Assembly: GCF_013248995.1 (NCBI RefSeq)
Contig: NZ_JABRPK010000001.1
Span: 124,001 to 188,000, forward strand
DNA length: 64,000 nucleotides
Direction of reading: 5' to 3'
Source of the DNA: Frigoribacterium sp. VKM Ac-2836
GTDB taxonomy: Bacteria > Actinomycetota > Actinomycetes > Actinomycetales > Microbacteriaceae
Both the position numbers and the translations under genes were made by a program. The notes under the pieces are model-generated. The model was not told the DNA's origin and made no database searches. It worked only from the letters and a program-made list of their open reading frames with translations. Each line of letters opens with the position of its first letter. The first letter of the stretch is position 1. This document shows positions 33,777 through 41,715 of the stretch, in pieces.

Positions 33777-33822
33777 CGCGTCTGCCACTCGTTCCGACCA
33801 CCTCGCCTCGTCCCCCGAGAAA

Positions 33823-33860
33823 AGTTGTGCACAACTAAATCGTGCACGACGTGCTACGGT
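33823..33860 (+). promoter_or_regulatory. OhrR operator pair and leaderless -10 box
   Basis: AGTTGTGCACAACT (33823-33836) is a perfect palindrome, followed by CGTGCACG (33841-33848), another palindrome with the same GTGCAC core. TACGGT at 33855-33860 lies 7 nt before the ATG. A dimer on each palindrome would cover the -35 region and the spacer. Confidence 0.6.
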
Positions 33861-33867
33861 CGCAGAC

Positions 33868-34386
33868 ATGACCGCCGCAGCCGACACGACGACCCCGGGC
33901 CCGACGCCCGTGCTCGACGAGCAGATCTGCTTCGCGCTCTACAACGCGTCCCGGGCCGTCACGGCCCGCTACCGCGACCTGCTCACGCCGCTCGGGCTCA
34001 CCTATCCGCAGTACCTCGTGCTCCTCGTCCTGTGGCAGGGCGGCCCGACCACGGTCTCCGAGCTCGGCCAGCAGCTCCAGCTCGAGTCGGGCACGTTGTC
34101 GCCCCTGCTCAAGCGGCTCGAGGCCCACGGGCTGCTGACGCGCACGCGGTCCGTCGCCGATGAGCGAACGGTCGACGTCGCCCTGACCGACGCCGGGGCA
34201 GCCCTCCGCGAGCAGGCCGCGGGCTTCGCCGACCAGATCTGCGGAGCCACCGGCCTCGAACTCACCGACCTCCAGGCCCTCCGGGCCGACATCGCCGCGC
34301 TCGCCGCCTCCGTCCGGGCGGACACCGCCGCGGCCGTCGTCGCCGCGACCGTCACCACCCCGGCCCTCGCAGACCAGCCACGCTGA
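33868..34386 (+). CDS. ohrR: OhrR-type MarR regulator of organic peroxide response
   Basis: 172 residues. Seen: the OhrR sensing cysteine Cys21 in DEQICFALYNAS, MarR winged helix with LTYPQYLVLLVLW, recognition helix VSELGQQLQLESGTLSPLLKRLE and wing RTRSVADERTVDVALT. Oxidation of the cysteine by organic hydroperoxides releases the repressor. The gene is followed 65 bp on by an OsmC/Ohr-type peroxidase, the usual target. A 25-residue disordered C-terminal extension follows the MarR fold. ATG 33868 fits the leaderless -10 box. Confidence 0.9.
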   Translation: MTAAADTTTPGPTPVLDEQICFALYNASRAVTARYRDLLTPLGLTYPQYLVLLVLWQGGPTTVSELGQQLQLESGTLSPLLKRLEAHGLLTRTRSVADERTVDVALTDAGAALREQAAGFADQICGATGLELTDLQALRADIAALAASVRADTAAAVVAATVTTPALADQPR

Positions 34387-34451
34387 CCCACCCGATTCCC
34401 CTACCCCGTCCGGCGTCATCGCGACGCCGCCCACACGAAAGAGAGCACCAC

Positions 34452-34892
34452 ATGCCCACTCGCACCTCACGTACCGCCTGGAACGGCAGCCTGGAGACCG
34501 GCGAAGGCCAGGTCGAACTGTCGAGCTCGAAGCTCGGCACCTACGACGTGTCGTTCCCCAAGCGCGCCGCCGACGACGCCAACGGCGCCACCAGCCCCGA
34601 AGAGCTGCTCGCCGCGGCCCACTCGGCCTGCTACGCCATGCAGTTCTCGGCCGTCCTCGGCGAAGCCGGCGGCACCGTCGAGGCCCTCGACGTCAAGGCC
34701 GACGTCTCGCTCGGCCCGGACTCGGCCGGCGGCTTCAAGCTCACCGGCATCGCCCTCACCGTCCGTGGCGAGGTCTCCGGCATCGACGAGGCCGGCTTCC
34801 TCGAGGCCGCCCGGAACGCCAAGGAGACCTGCCCGGTCTCGAAGGCCCTGACCGGCGTCGAGATCACCCTCGACGCCGCTCTCGAGGCGTAG
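34452..34892 (+). CDS. osmC: OsmC-family peroxidase
   Basis: 146 residues. Reduces organic hydroperoxides with two cysteines. Seen: peroxidatic Cys60 in LLAAAHSACYAMQFS and resolving Cys127 in NAKETCPVSKAL, the spacing expected for OsmC; the N-terminal strand reads TSRTAWNGSLETGEG as in OsmC rather than Ohr. GAAAGAGAGC precedes the ATG. It forms a unit with the OhrR-type gene upstream, and a strong hairpin follows it. Confidence 0.92.
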   Translation: MPTRTSRTAWNGSLETGEGQVELSSSKLGTYDVSFPKRAADDANGATSPEELLAAAHSACYAMQFSAVLGEAGGTVEALDVKADVSLGPDSAGGFKLTGIALTVRGEVSGIDEAGFLEAARNAKETCPVSKALTGVEITLDAALEA

Positions 34893-34918
34893 GCCCGAGC
34901 CGCAGCACCGCACCGCCC

Positions 34919-34966
34919 GAGGACGCAGGAGGCGCGGGTCACCCGACCCGCGCCTCCTGCGTCCTC
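34919..34966. terminator. Perfect 22-bp hairpin between osmC and corA
   Basis: Positions 34919-34940 pair without mismatch to 34945-34966 over an ACCC loop. Each arm contains a full copy of the dispersed 10-mer (34927-34936 forward, 34949-34958 reverse). It lies between two convergent genes and should terminate both. No U-tract follows. Confidence 0.85.
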
Positions 34967-34994
34967 TGCGTCCGGGCCCTGTCGGACCGTGACG

Positions 34995-36053
34995 TCAGAG
35001 CCACTTCTTCCACTTGAAGACACCCCAGATGCTGGCGCCCACGGCGACCATCGCGGCGACCGCCATCGGGTAGCCGAACTGCCAATGCAGTTCGGGCATG
35101 TTGTCGAAGTTCATGCCGTAGACGCCGCCGACGAGGGTCGGTGCGAAGAGGATGGCCGCCCAGCCCGAGATCTTCTTGACCTCGTCGTTCTGCTGCAGGC
35201 CGACCTCGGACAGACGTCGGGTCTCCTCGTTCTGGGCGAGCCCGGCCTCGGACAACCGTCGCATCTCGTCGTTCTGCGCCTGGGTGACGAGCGTCGAGTG
35301 CACCGTCAGGGCGTTCTCGAGCAGGGCCCGGAACGTGTCGGCGCGCTCGCCGATCCGCAGGACGTGGTCGAGCACGTCGCGCAGCGAACGTTGCAGCTCG
35401 ACGTCGACGCCGTACTTGTCCGAGCCGCGCAGCAGGTTCTCGAGCATGCCGCGCAGCGGGCTCGTCGCGCGCTGGAAGCTGATCACCTCGCGGAGCAGCT
35501 CGTAGATGCGTCGCGACACCTCGGGGTCGCCGCCGAAGAGCTCGTCCTCGATCTCGTCGATGTCCTTCTCGATGCCGGCGACGACCGGGCCGTAGCCGTC
35601 CACCACCTGGTCGAGCACGGCGTAGAGCACCGCCTCGGGGCCGAGGGCGAGCAGCTCGGGGTTCGACTCGAGACGGCGGCGCACGCGGCCGAGGTCGGGG
35701 TTCTCGGCGTGCCGGATCGTGATGACGAAGCCCGGTCCGACGAACACGTGCACCTCGCCGAACTCGACCGTCTCCTCGGCGTCGAGGTAGCGGGCCGAGC
35801 GGAGCACGACGAAGAGCGTCTCGCCGAAGCGCTCGAGCTTGGCCCGCTGGTGACCCTTCAGCGCGTCCTCGACGGCGAGCGGGTGCAGGTCGAACTCCTG
35901 CGCGATGGAGCGCACCTCGTCGGGGTCGGCGCGGTAGAGGCCGATCCAGGCCATGCCCTGGTGCTCGTGCAGCAGCTCGAACGTCTCGTCGAGGTTCGCC
36001 GGGCTGTCGGTGCGGTGCCCTGCGACGTAGATGCCGTTGTCGATGAGTGCCAT
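34995..36053 (-). CDS. corA: CorA-type Mg2+/Co2+ channel with a triplicated stalk repeat
   Basis: 352 residues. Pentameric divalent-cation channel: soluble N-terminal domain, long stalk helix, two membrane helices. Seen: GMN filter at 313-315 in VYGMNFDNMPELHW, basic end KWKKWL. Just before the first membrane helix the stalk holds a tandem repeat: AQNDEMRRLSEAGL (259-272), AQNEETRRLSEVGL (273-286) and QQNDEVKKIS (287-296). Ordinary CorA proteins have this QND..KKIS segment once, so this one is lengthened by 28 residues, which is exactly eight helical turns. AGGAG precedes ATG 36053. Upstream starts overlap non-coding DNA. Confidence 0.92.
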   Translation of the reverse strand: MALIDNGIYVAGHRTDSPANLDETFELLHEHQGMAWIGLYRADPDEVRSIAQEFDLHPLAVEDALKGHQRAKLERFGETLFVVLRSARYLDAEETVEFGEVHVFVGPGFVITIRHAENPDLGRVRRRLESNPELLALGPEAVLYAVLDQVVDGYGPVVAGIEKDIDEIEDELFGGDPEVSRRIYELLREVISFQRATSPLRGMLENLLRGSDKYGVDVELQRSLRDVLDHVLRIGERADTFRALLENALTVHSTLVTQAQNDEMRRLSEAGLAQNEETRRLSEVGLQQNDEVKKISGWAAILFAPTLVGGVYGMNFDNMPELHWQFGYPMAVAAMVAVGASIWGVFKWKKWL

Positions 36054-36600
36054 GGTCTGCGCTCCTGTCGTTCGTGGTGCGACGGCCGTCCGTCGAAGGA
36101 CGGTGTCGTGGCGGTGGTGGTCACGACAGCCGTGCGGGCGACGGGTGCGCGGTGGGGGCCGGGGGCGACGCACACGGGCGACGACACGACACCGGGGGTG
36201 CTGAGTCGTCGACGACGCGCGTCGACGGGAGACGTCGGTGCCCGTGGGCATCGCTCGTGGTCGGTCGGGGACGCCGCTCAGACGAGCGATGTGGACGGCG
36301 CGACCACGGAGGGATGCCGCGGGGCGCCAGTACTGTCACCAGCCATCGCCGCTCACCTGCCTTCCGTCGTGCTGCCGCCGGGCCCGGACGGGCCGTGGGC
36401 CCTCGTGGGCCGTGGGACAGCGTACCCCCGTGGGCAGCGGTGGTCGACCGGGTGGGCGAGACCTCGGGGAAGGAGGCGCGTGTCGCCGTTGACCCGTGCC
36501 TCCCCGTGTCCACGATCGGGTTTCGCGACCGGCAGACGGCGCCACTCTGCCACCGGGGAGGGCAAGACACGAGCCTGAGTCGTGTTCGTGACCGGATCGA
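36054..36600. other. Gap upstream of corA without a gene
   Basis: About 550 bp between the divergent corA and the dehydrogenase gene. I see no gene, no tRNA and no M-box-like leader. It contains one copy of the dispersed 10-mer (36471-36480) and several short GC inverted repeats. All frames are Arg/Pro-rich. Confidence 0.5.
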
Positions 36601-36606
36601 TACGGT
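36601..36606 (+). promoter_or_regulatory. Leaderless-type -10 box of the dehydrogenase gene
   Basis: TACGGT, then 6 nt, then ATG 36613; no Shine-Dalgarno. Confidence 0.5.
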
Positions 36607-36612
36607 GGACGG

Positions 36613-37587
36613 ATGAGCACCGTCGCCGTCTCCGTCCTGCCCGTCGCCTCCGCCACCGCCGACTCCGAGGGGGCCTCGGGCGACACCTGGGGTGTCGCGC
36701 CCGCGAAGCGGGCGGTGGACGCGACCGACGCCCGCCTGGTCGAGCTCGGTGACGAGACCGAGGTGATCGTCGTCGGCGGCCGCGTCGACCAGGACGAGCT
36801 GCGCACGGCGATCGAGCGGAACCCGGGCGTGCGCCTCGTCCAGCTGCCGAGCGCCGGCGTCGACGCGTACGTCGAGACCATGGAGGCCACCGCCCGCGAG
36901 GGGCTCGTCTTCACCAGTGCGAAGGGTGCCTACAGCGCACCCGTGGCCGAGCACGCCCTGGCCCTGACGCTGGCCACGCTGCGCTCCCTGCAGATCAGGG
37001 CCCGCGCCTCCTCGTGGGAGCGTGAGCAGCGCGGCATCTCGTTGAACGGGGCGACCGTCACCATCGTCGGGGCCGGCGGCATCGGCACCGAGCTGCTGCG
37101 CCTGCTGCGGCCGTTCGACGTCGAGGTCACGATGGTGCGCCGGACCGACGAGGCCGTGCCCGGAGCCCACCGCACGGTCACCGTCGACCGTCTCGCCGAG
37201 GTGCTGCCGACGAGCGACGTGGTCGTCGTCGCGGCGGCCCTGACCGGTGGCACCCGCAGCCTGCTGGGCGCCGACGAGTTCGCCGCCATGAAGCGCACCG
37301 CCGTGCTGGTCAACATCGCCCGGGGCCCGCTCGTCGACACCGACGCGCTCGTCACGGCGCTCGCCGAGGGGCGGATCGGTGCCGCCGGCCTCGACGTGGT
37401 CGACCCCGAGCCGTTGCCCGACGGCCACCCGCTCTGGGCCGAGCCGCGTGCCCTGATCACCCCGCACCAGGCCAACACCAACGCGATGACCGAGCCGTTG
37501 TTCCAGGCCCGGGTCGAAGCGAACATCGTGGCGCTCGCCGAGGGTGGCGACCCCGAGGGCGTCGTCGACGTCGAGCAGGGCTACTGA
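36613..37587 (+). CDS. D-isomer-specific 2-hydroxyacid dehydrogenase
   Basis: 324 residues. NAD(P)-dependent reduction of 2-keto acids. Seen: Rossmann glycine motif IVGAGGIGTELLRLL at about residues 155-169, catalytic Arg in VNIARGPLVD, Glu in DPEPLPDGHP, and His in ITPHQANT. GlyR/HprA-like in size. The segment IRARASSWEREQ carries a dispersed 10-mer copy (37003-37012), which encodes the ARASS there. Substrate unknown (glyoxylate, hydroxypyruvate and lactate are typical). Confidence 0.9.
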   Translation: MSTVAVSVLPVASATADSEGASGDTWGVAPAKRAVDATDARLVELGDETEVIVVGGRVDQDELRTAIERNPGVRLVQLPSAGVDAYVETMEATAREGLVFTSAKGAYSAPVAEHALALTLATLRSLQIRARASSWEREQRGISLNGATVTIVGAGGIGTELLRLLRPFDVEVTMVRRTDEAVPGAHRTVTVDRLAEVLPTSDVVVVAAALTGGTRSLLGADEFAAMKRTAVLVNIARGPLVDTDALVTALAEGRIGAAGLDVVDPEPLPDGHPLWAEPRALITPHQANTNAMTEPLFQARVEANIVALAEGGDPEGVVDVEQGY

Positions 37588-37690
37588 CCCGGCCCGGGGT
37601 GCCGACCTGGGAACGAAGTCGCACCCGACGCGTTAGACCTGGGTAGTCGCCGCGCCGACCCGACGCGACGTTCGCGAAAGGAACCCCCGC

Positions 37691-38638
37691 ATGCCCCTCA
37701 TCGGAACATCCGACCTCGACGTCTTTCCCCTCGCCCTCGGCGGCAACACCTTCGGCTGGACCAGCGACGAGGCCGAGTCGCACTCGGTGCTCGACGCCTT
37801 CGTCGCCGGCGGCGGCAACTTCGTCGACACGGCCGACGTGTACTCGGCCTGGGCCGAGGGCAACTCCGGCGGCGAGTCCGAGACCGTGATCGGCACCTGG
37901 CTCGCCCAGGGAGGCGCCTCCCGTCGTGACGAGGTCGTGATCGGCACCAAGGTCAGTCAGCACCCCGAGTTCCCCGGGCTCGGCGCCGCCAACGTCGCCG
38001 CCGCGGCCGACGCCTCGCTGACCCGCCTGCAGACCGACCACATCGACCTCTACTGGGCGCACTTCGACACCGGGGACGACCTCGCCGAGACCCTCGGCGC
38101 CTTCGACGCCCTGCAGAAGGCCGGCAAGGTGCGGCACGTCGGCATCTCGAACTTCTCGCCCGAGCGCATCACCGAGTGGATCGAGATCGCCCGCCGCGAG
38201 GGGTTCGCCGCCCCGGTCGCGCTGCAGCCGCACTACAACCTCGTCACCCGCGAGGTATACGAGCGTGACCTGGCACCGCTCGCCGCCCTGAACCAGCTCG
38301 GGGTCACCCCGTACTTATCGCTCGCCGCGGGCTTCCTGACGGGCAAGTACCAGACCCGCGACGACATCGCCGGAGCCCGCAGCGGCAACGTCGAGGGCTA
38401 CTTCAGCGACGAGGGGCTCGAGGTCGTGGCCGCCCTGCGCGACATCGCGAGCTCGCACCAGGTCGAGATCGCCACGATCGCCCTCGCCTGGCTGCAGGCC
38501 CAGCCCCGCGTCGTCGCCCCGATCGCCAGCGCCCGCACCCTCGAGCAGCTGCCCGCCTTGCTCGCGAGTGCGAGCGTGGCCCTCAGCGCCGCCGAACTCG
38601 CCGCCCTCGAGACCGTCTCGGCCCGCGTCCCGGCCTAG
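37691..38638 (+). CDS. Aldo/keto reductase
   Basis: 315 residues, NADPH-dependent (alpha/beta)8 barrel. Seen: N-terminal LALGGNTFGWTSDE, catalytic Asp and Tyr in NFVDTADVYSAW, Lys in VVIGTKVSQH, His position in LYWAHFDTGDD, and the cofactor-binding VAPIASARTLEQLPALL near the C-terminus. This arrangement is typical of the YajO/potassium-channel-beta-like AKR branch. GAAAGGAAC precedes the ATG by 7-8 nt. No clear operon partner; substrate unknown. Confidence 0.92.
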   Translation: MPLIGTSDLDVFPLALGGNTFGWTSDEAESHSVLDAFVAGGGNFVDTADVYSAWAEGNSGGESETVIGTWLAQGGASRRDEVVIGTKVSQHPEFPGLGAANVAAAADASLTRLQTDHIDLYWAHFDTGDDLAETLGAFDALQKAGKVRHVGISNFSPERITEWIEIARREGFAAPVALQPHYNLVTREVYERDLAPLAALNQLGVTPYLSLAAGFLTGKYQTRDDIAGARSGNVEGYFSDEGLEVVAALRDIASSHQVEIATIALAWLQAQPRVVAPIASARTLEQLPALLASASVALSAAELAALETVSARVPA

Positions 38639-38663
38639 GGCCTCCCGCGCAGCACCGTCGGCG

Positions 38664-38669
38664 TACGGT
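38664..38669 (+). promoter_or_regulatory. Leaderless-type -10 box of the 211-aa gene
   Basis: TACGGT, then CGAGCG, then ATG 38676. Confidence 0.45.
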
Positions 38670-38675
38670 CGAGCG

Positions 38676-39311
38676 ATGAGCAGCGCGACCCCCGACCAGC
38701 GGTTTCACGGACGCATCGCCGGCTTCGGCACGACCTCCGGGACGCGTGTCGTCGTGGGGCTGTGGAACCATTCGCCGCTCGGCCGCTTCGTCGACGTGAT
38801 GGTCGAGGACGCCGACGGTCATCGCACGTTGTTGGCCCCGTCGCAGGCCGTCGCCGACTACGTGTCCTCGACCTACTCGTTCGACGAGGTGCGGGTGCAG
38901 CCCGTGTCGTGGTGGGGCGTCGACCGGACGTTGCGGGTCTCGGCCGGCCCCGACGCGGCCGGTGGCGACGTGCTCGACCTGTCGCTCGAGATCGGGCCCG
39001 TGTCGCCGCTCGGGTGGCTGCTGCGACTCGTGCCCCGGGCGTTCGCGACCCGACCCGGCTGGCTCACGGTGATCGACCCGGTCGCCCGGCTGCTCGTCCC
39101 CGGGGCCCGCACCGCGGGCACGGCGGGTGGCGGCCGTCGTGAGTACTACGGCGTGACGCTCGCCCGCCGCGTCGTCGCGGTCGACGCGCGTCTCGACGGC
39201 CGACCCCTCGGGTCGCTGGCCCCGCTCGACCCGCCCGTCCGCTTCGGCTTCGGCTCGGCGCCCGCCGACCCCAGCCTCGTCGACGTCACGACGACGATCC
39301 GCGAGCGCTGA
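38676..39311 (+). CDS. Conserved-looking hypothetical protein, 211 aa
   Basis: Begins MSSATPDQRFHGRIAGFGTT; a soluble beta-rich protein (RVVVGLWNHSPLGRFVDVMV, VRVQPVSWWGVDRTLRVSAG) with a hydrophobic middle LGWLLRLVPRAFATRPGWL. Composition and the leaderless -10 box support coding. I recognise no family. It ends 50 bp before the flavin monooxygenase gene, and the intervening DNA holds one copy of the dispersed 10-mer. Confidence 0.65.
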   Translation: MSSATPDQRFHGRIAGFGTTSGTRVVVGLWNHSPLGRFVDVMVEDADGHRTLLAPSQAVADYVSSTYSFDEVRVQPVSWWGVDRTLRVSAGPDAAGGDVLDLSLEIGPVSPLGWLLRLVPRAFATRPGWLTVIDPVARLLVPGARTAGTAGGGRREYYGVTLARRVVAVDARLDGRPLGSLAPLDPPVRFGFGSAPADPSLVDVTTTIRER

Positions 39312-39361
39312 CCCCGCCGCCGTGCAACACGGCGTCACCGCCCGGGTGACGAGGAGGCGCG

Positions 39362-40798
39362 GTGCGGCACAGTAGGACGGTGAGCACCGCAGACACCCCC
39401 GCGCCCGTGACGTCCGCCGCCGTTCCCACCACGAAGAAGAGGCTGATCCTCAACCTCTTCGAGATGAACTGCGTCGGGCACATCACGCACGGACTCTGGC
39501 GGTTGCCGCACAACCACCGCAGCGAGTACAAGGACCTCGCCTACTGGCTCGAACTGGCCCGCCTGGCCGAACGGGGTGGTTTCGACGCGATCTTCATCGC
39601 CGACGTGCTCGGTGCCTACGACGTGTTCGGCGACAGCCCGGCGCCTGCCCTGCTCGAGGGCATCCAGGCGCCGAACAACGACCCGATGATGGTCGTGCCC
39701 GCCATGGCCGCGGTGACCGAGCACCTCGGCTTCGGCATCACGTTCTCGACGAGCTACGAGCCGCCCTTCGCCTTCGCGCGGCGCATGTCGACGCTCGACC
39801 ACCTCACGAAGGGGCGCGTCGGCTGGAACGTCGTCACGTCGTACCTCCCCAACGCCGCGCGGAACTTCGGCCTCGACGCCGAGATCCCCAAGGCCGAGCG
39901 CTACGCCCGCGCCGCCGAGTACCTCGACGTGCTCTACAAGCTGTGGGAGGGCTCGTGGGAGGACGACGCCGTCGTCGCCGACCCCACGGCCGACGGCCTC
40001 GAGCCCGGTTCGGGCGTCTACACCGACCCGGCCAAGGTCCACGCGATCGTCCACGTCGGCGAGCACTTCCGGGTCGCCGGGCCGCACCTCAGCGAGCCGT
40101 CGCCGCAGCGCACGCCCGTGCTCTTCCTGGCCACCGCGTCGCCGAAGGGCGTCGAGCAGGCGGCTCGCAACGCCGAGGTCGTCTTCACCGGCGGGCCCGC
40201 CGTCCGGGCGGTCGGCGCCGCCACGCGCGAGGCGGCCGTCGCGGCCGGACGCTCTGCGGACGACGTGTCGTTCATCGTCCAGGCCGGCATCATCACGGGA
40301 GAGACCGACGAGGTCGTCACCGAGAAGCTCGCGCTCTACCGTTCCTTCGCCAGCGAGCAGGGCAAGCTGGTCCACCGCAGCATCCCGTTCGACGCCCCGT
40401 CGCACCCCCGCGACCGGACGGTTCGCGAGGCGCTCGAGGCCGAGGGTCGGCTCGACCACCCGGGAGCCGCGGCGCTCCCGCTCGACATCACGGTGGGGCA
40501 GCTGATCGACTCGGTCGACGAGGCCTGGGGCGGGACGTTCTTCGTCGCGGGTACGCCCACGGTCGTGGCCGACGCCATCGAGCGCTGGCTCGACGACGAG
40601 GGAATCGACGGCATCAACCTGCGTCAGTACCACTCGTTCGACACGCTGGCCGACTTCGTCGAGCTGATCGTGCCCGAACTGCGTCGTCGCGGTCGGCTGC
40701 GCGAGGCGTACGTGCCCGGCGAGACGTTGCGGGAGCGGTTGACCGGCGGTGGGCCCCGGTTGCCCGGGACGCATCCGGCGGCCGCCTACCGACGCTGA
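39362..40798 (+). CDS. LLM-class flavin-dependent monooxygenase (NtaA/SnaA/DszA type)
   Basis: 478 residues. FMNH2-dependent monooxygenases of this group attack sulfur, nitrilotriacetate or similar compounds with a partner flavin reductase. Seen: NLFEMNCVGHITHGLWRLP, FDAIFIADVLGAYDVF, NNDPMMVVPAMA, GRVGWNVVTSYLPNAARNFG, all hallmark blocks. GTG 39362 is preceded by AGGAGG at 4-nt spacing, supplied by a copy of the dispersed 10-mer; GTG 39380 is the alternative start. No flavin reductase is adjacent. Substrate unknown. Confidence 0.9.
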   Translation: MRHSRTVSTADTPAPVTSAAVPTTKKRLILNLFEMNCVGHITHGLWRLPHNHRSEYKDLAYWLELARLAERGGFDAIFIADVLGAYDVFGDSPAPALLEGIQAPNNDPMMVVPAMAAVTEHLGFGITFSTSYEPPFAFARRMSTLDHLTKGRVGWNVVTSYLPNAARNFGLDAEIPKAERYARAAEYLDVLYKLWEGSWEDDAVVADPTADGLEPGSGVYTDPAKVHAIVHVGEHFRVAGPHLSEPSPQRTPVLFLATASPKGVEQAARNAEVVFTGGPAVRAVGAATREAAVAAGRSADDVSFIVQAGIITGETDEVVTEKLALYRSFASEQGKLVHRSIPFDAPSHPRDRTVREALEAEGRLDHPGAAALPLDITVGQLIDSVDEAWGGTFFVAGTPTVVADAIERWLDDEGIDGINLRQYHSFDTLADFVELIVPELRRRGRLREAYVPGETLRERLTGGGPRLPGTHPAAAYRR

Positions 40799-40853
40799 GC
40801 CCAGGAGGCGCGGCGCGGCCGGGCTCTCGGCTCCCGTCGAGCCGCGGGGCGTC

Positions 40854-41333
40854 TCAGTGCGCGGCGGGGCTGCGGTACCGCGCGGGGACCGGCGGGATGC
40901 GCAGCCACGTGGTCCGGCTGACGCCGTGGGCGTCGGACCACTCCACGAAGACGGTGCCGAGGGCGGTCAGCGCGTCGAGCTCGACCGGTGTCGCGATGCC
41001 CAGCGGGGCCCCGGGGCGCAGCTTGTCGCGGCCCCGGACCGGCCCGCCGGGCAGGTCGACGAGCACGTCACGCACCGGTCGTCCGACCGCGCGGAGCACC
41101 AGGCAGGTGCCGAGGGGCAGGGTCGGGTCGCTGCCGTCGTTGGGCAGCTCGAGCCACGACAGCACGAAGGCGGCGGGCCGACTCAGCCGGGTGGTGCGCT
41201 CGCGGCGCACGCGGCGCACGCGGGTCGCCGTCGCCGGGGCGGGCAGGGCGGTCGCGGTGGGGTCGAGCGTGGTCGCGGCATCCGAGGGGTCGGTCGTGCC
41301 GGGGCGTCCGGTGTCGGGCTCTGCGGTGTCCAT
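40854..41333 (-). CDS. Hypothetical protein, 159 aa
   Basis: From ATG 41333 with AGGGGAAC upstream. An Asp/Thr/Ala-rich disordered N-terminus of about 50 residues (MDTAEPDTGRPGTTDPSDAA) is followed by a compact beta-rich region (FVLSWLELPNDGS, TCLVLRAVGRPVRDVLVDLPG, TVFVEWSDAHGVSRTTWLRI). No family recognised. It is divergent from the alditol oxidase gene, with an unusually structured 380-bp region between them. Confidence 0.55.
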   Translation of the reverse strand: MDTAEPDTGRPGTTDPSDAATTLDPTATALPAPATATRVRRVRRERTTRLSRPAAFVLSWLELPNDGSDPTLPLGTCLVLRAVGRPVRDVLVDLPGGPVRGRDKLRPGAPLGIATPVELDALTALGTVFVEWSDAHGVSRTTWLRIPPVPARYRSPAAH

Positions 41334-41508
41334 CGTGTGCTGTTCCCCTGAAGTCAGTCGTGGTGTCGTTCGCGATCGTGTCGTCGTCGACGTGGTCCTC
41401 GAACGGCTCCGTCCAGCGAACCGCACCCGGGCGTGGGGGACAACCGGGCTCGGTCACCCAGTACGGGGGGTGGAGCGGTCCCCAGTCCGGGGGACGCGGC
41501 TCGGGGGA

Positions 41509-41628
41509 CGAGGCCGAGGATCGACCTCGGCCTCGCCGGGCTCGCGCACGTGGTGACGACGCCACCTGAGCCGAGATGTCACGACCTGCCGCTCACCTAC
41601 TTTCCTGAGCGGCACGTCGTGACATCTC
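41509..41628. repeat. Two long hairpins in a divergent promoter region
   Basis: CGAGGCCGAGG (41509-41519) pairs perfectly with 41525-41535 over a 5-nt loop. Further on, 41573-41595 pairs with 41606-41628, a 23-bp stem with a single C-C mismatch and a 10-nt loop; its arm begins GAGATGTCACGAC. Both lie upstream of two genes that point away from each other, so ordinary termination is not an obvious role. Confidence 0.75.
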
Positions 41629-41644
41629 GCTCGGGCTGCGCGCC

Positions 41645-41684
41645 GAGTGAGCGCTCACTCCTGGCCGCGAGGCTCGCCTAGACT
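41645..41684 (+). promoter_or_regulatory. LacI-type operator and promoter of the alditol oxidase operon
   Basis: GAGTGAGCGCTCACTC (41645-41660) is a perfect 16-bp palindrome with the TGAGCGCTCA core, followed by a -10-like TAGACT at 41679-41684. The palindrome covers the expected -35 position. The same core stands at 44543 and 50143, pointing to the repressor at 49100. Confidence 0.7.
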
Positions 41685-41715
41685 CGACGGAGCACCCCGA
41701 GCCGAAGGAGTCTCC

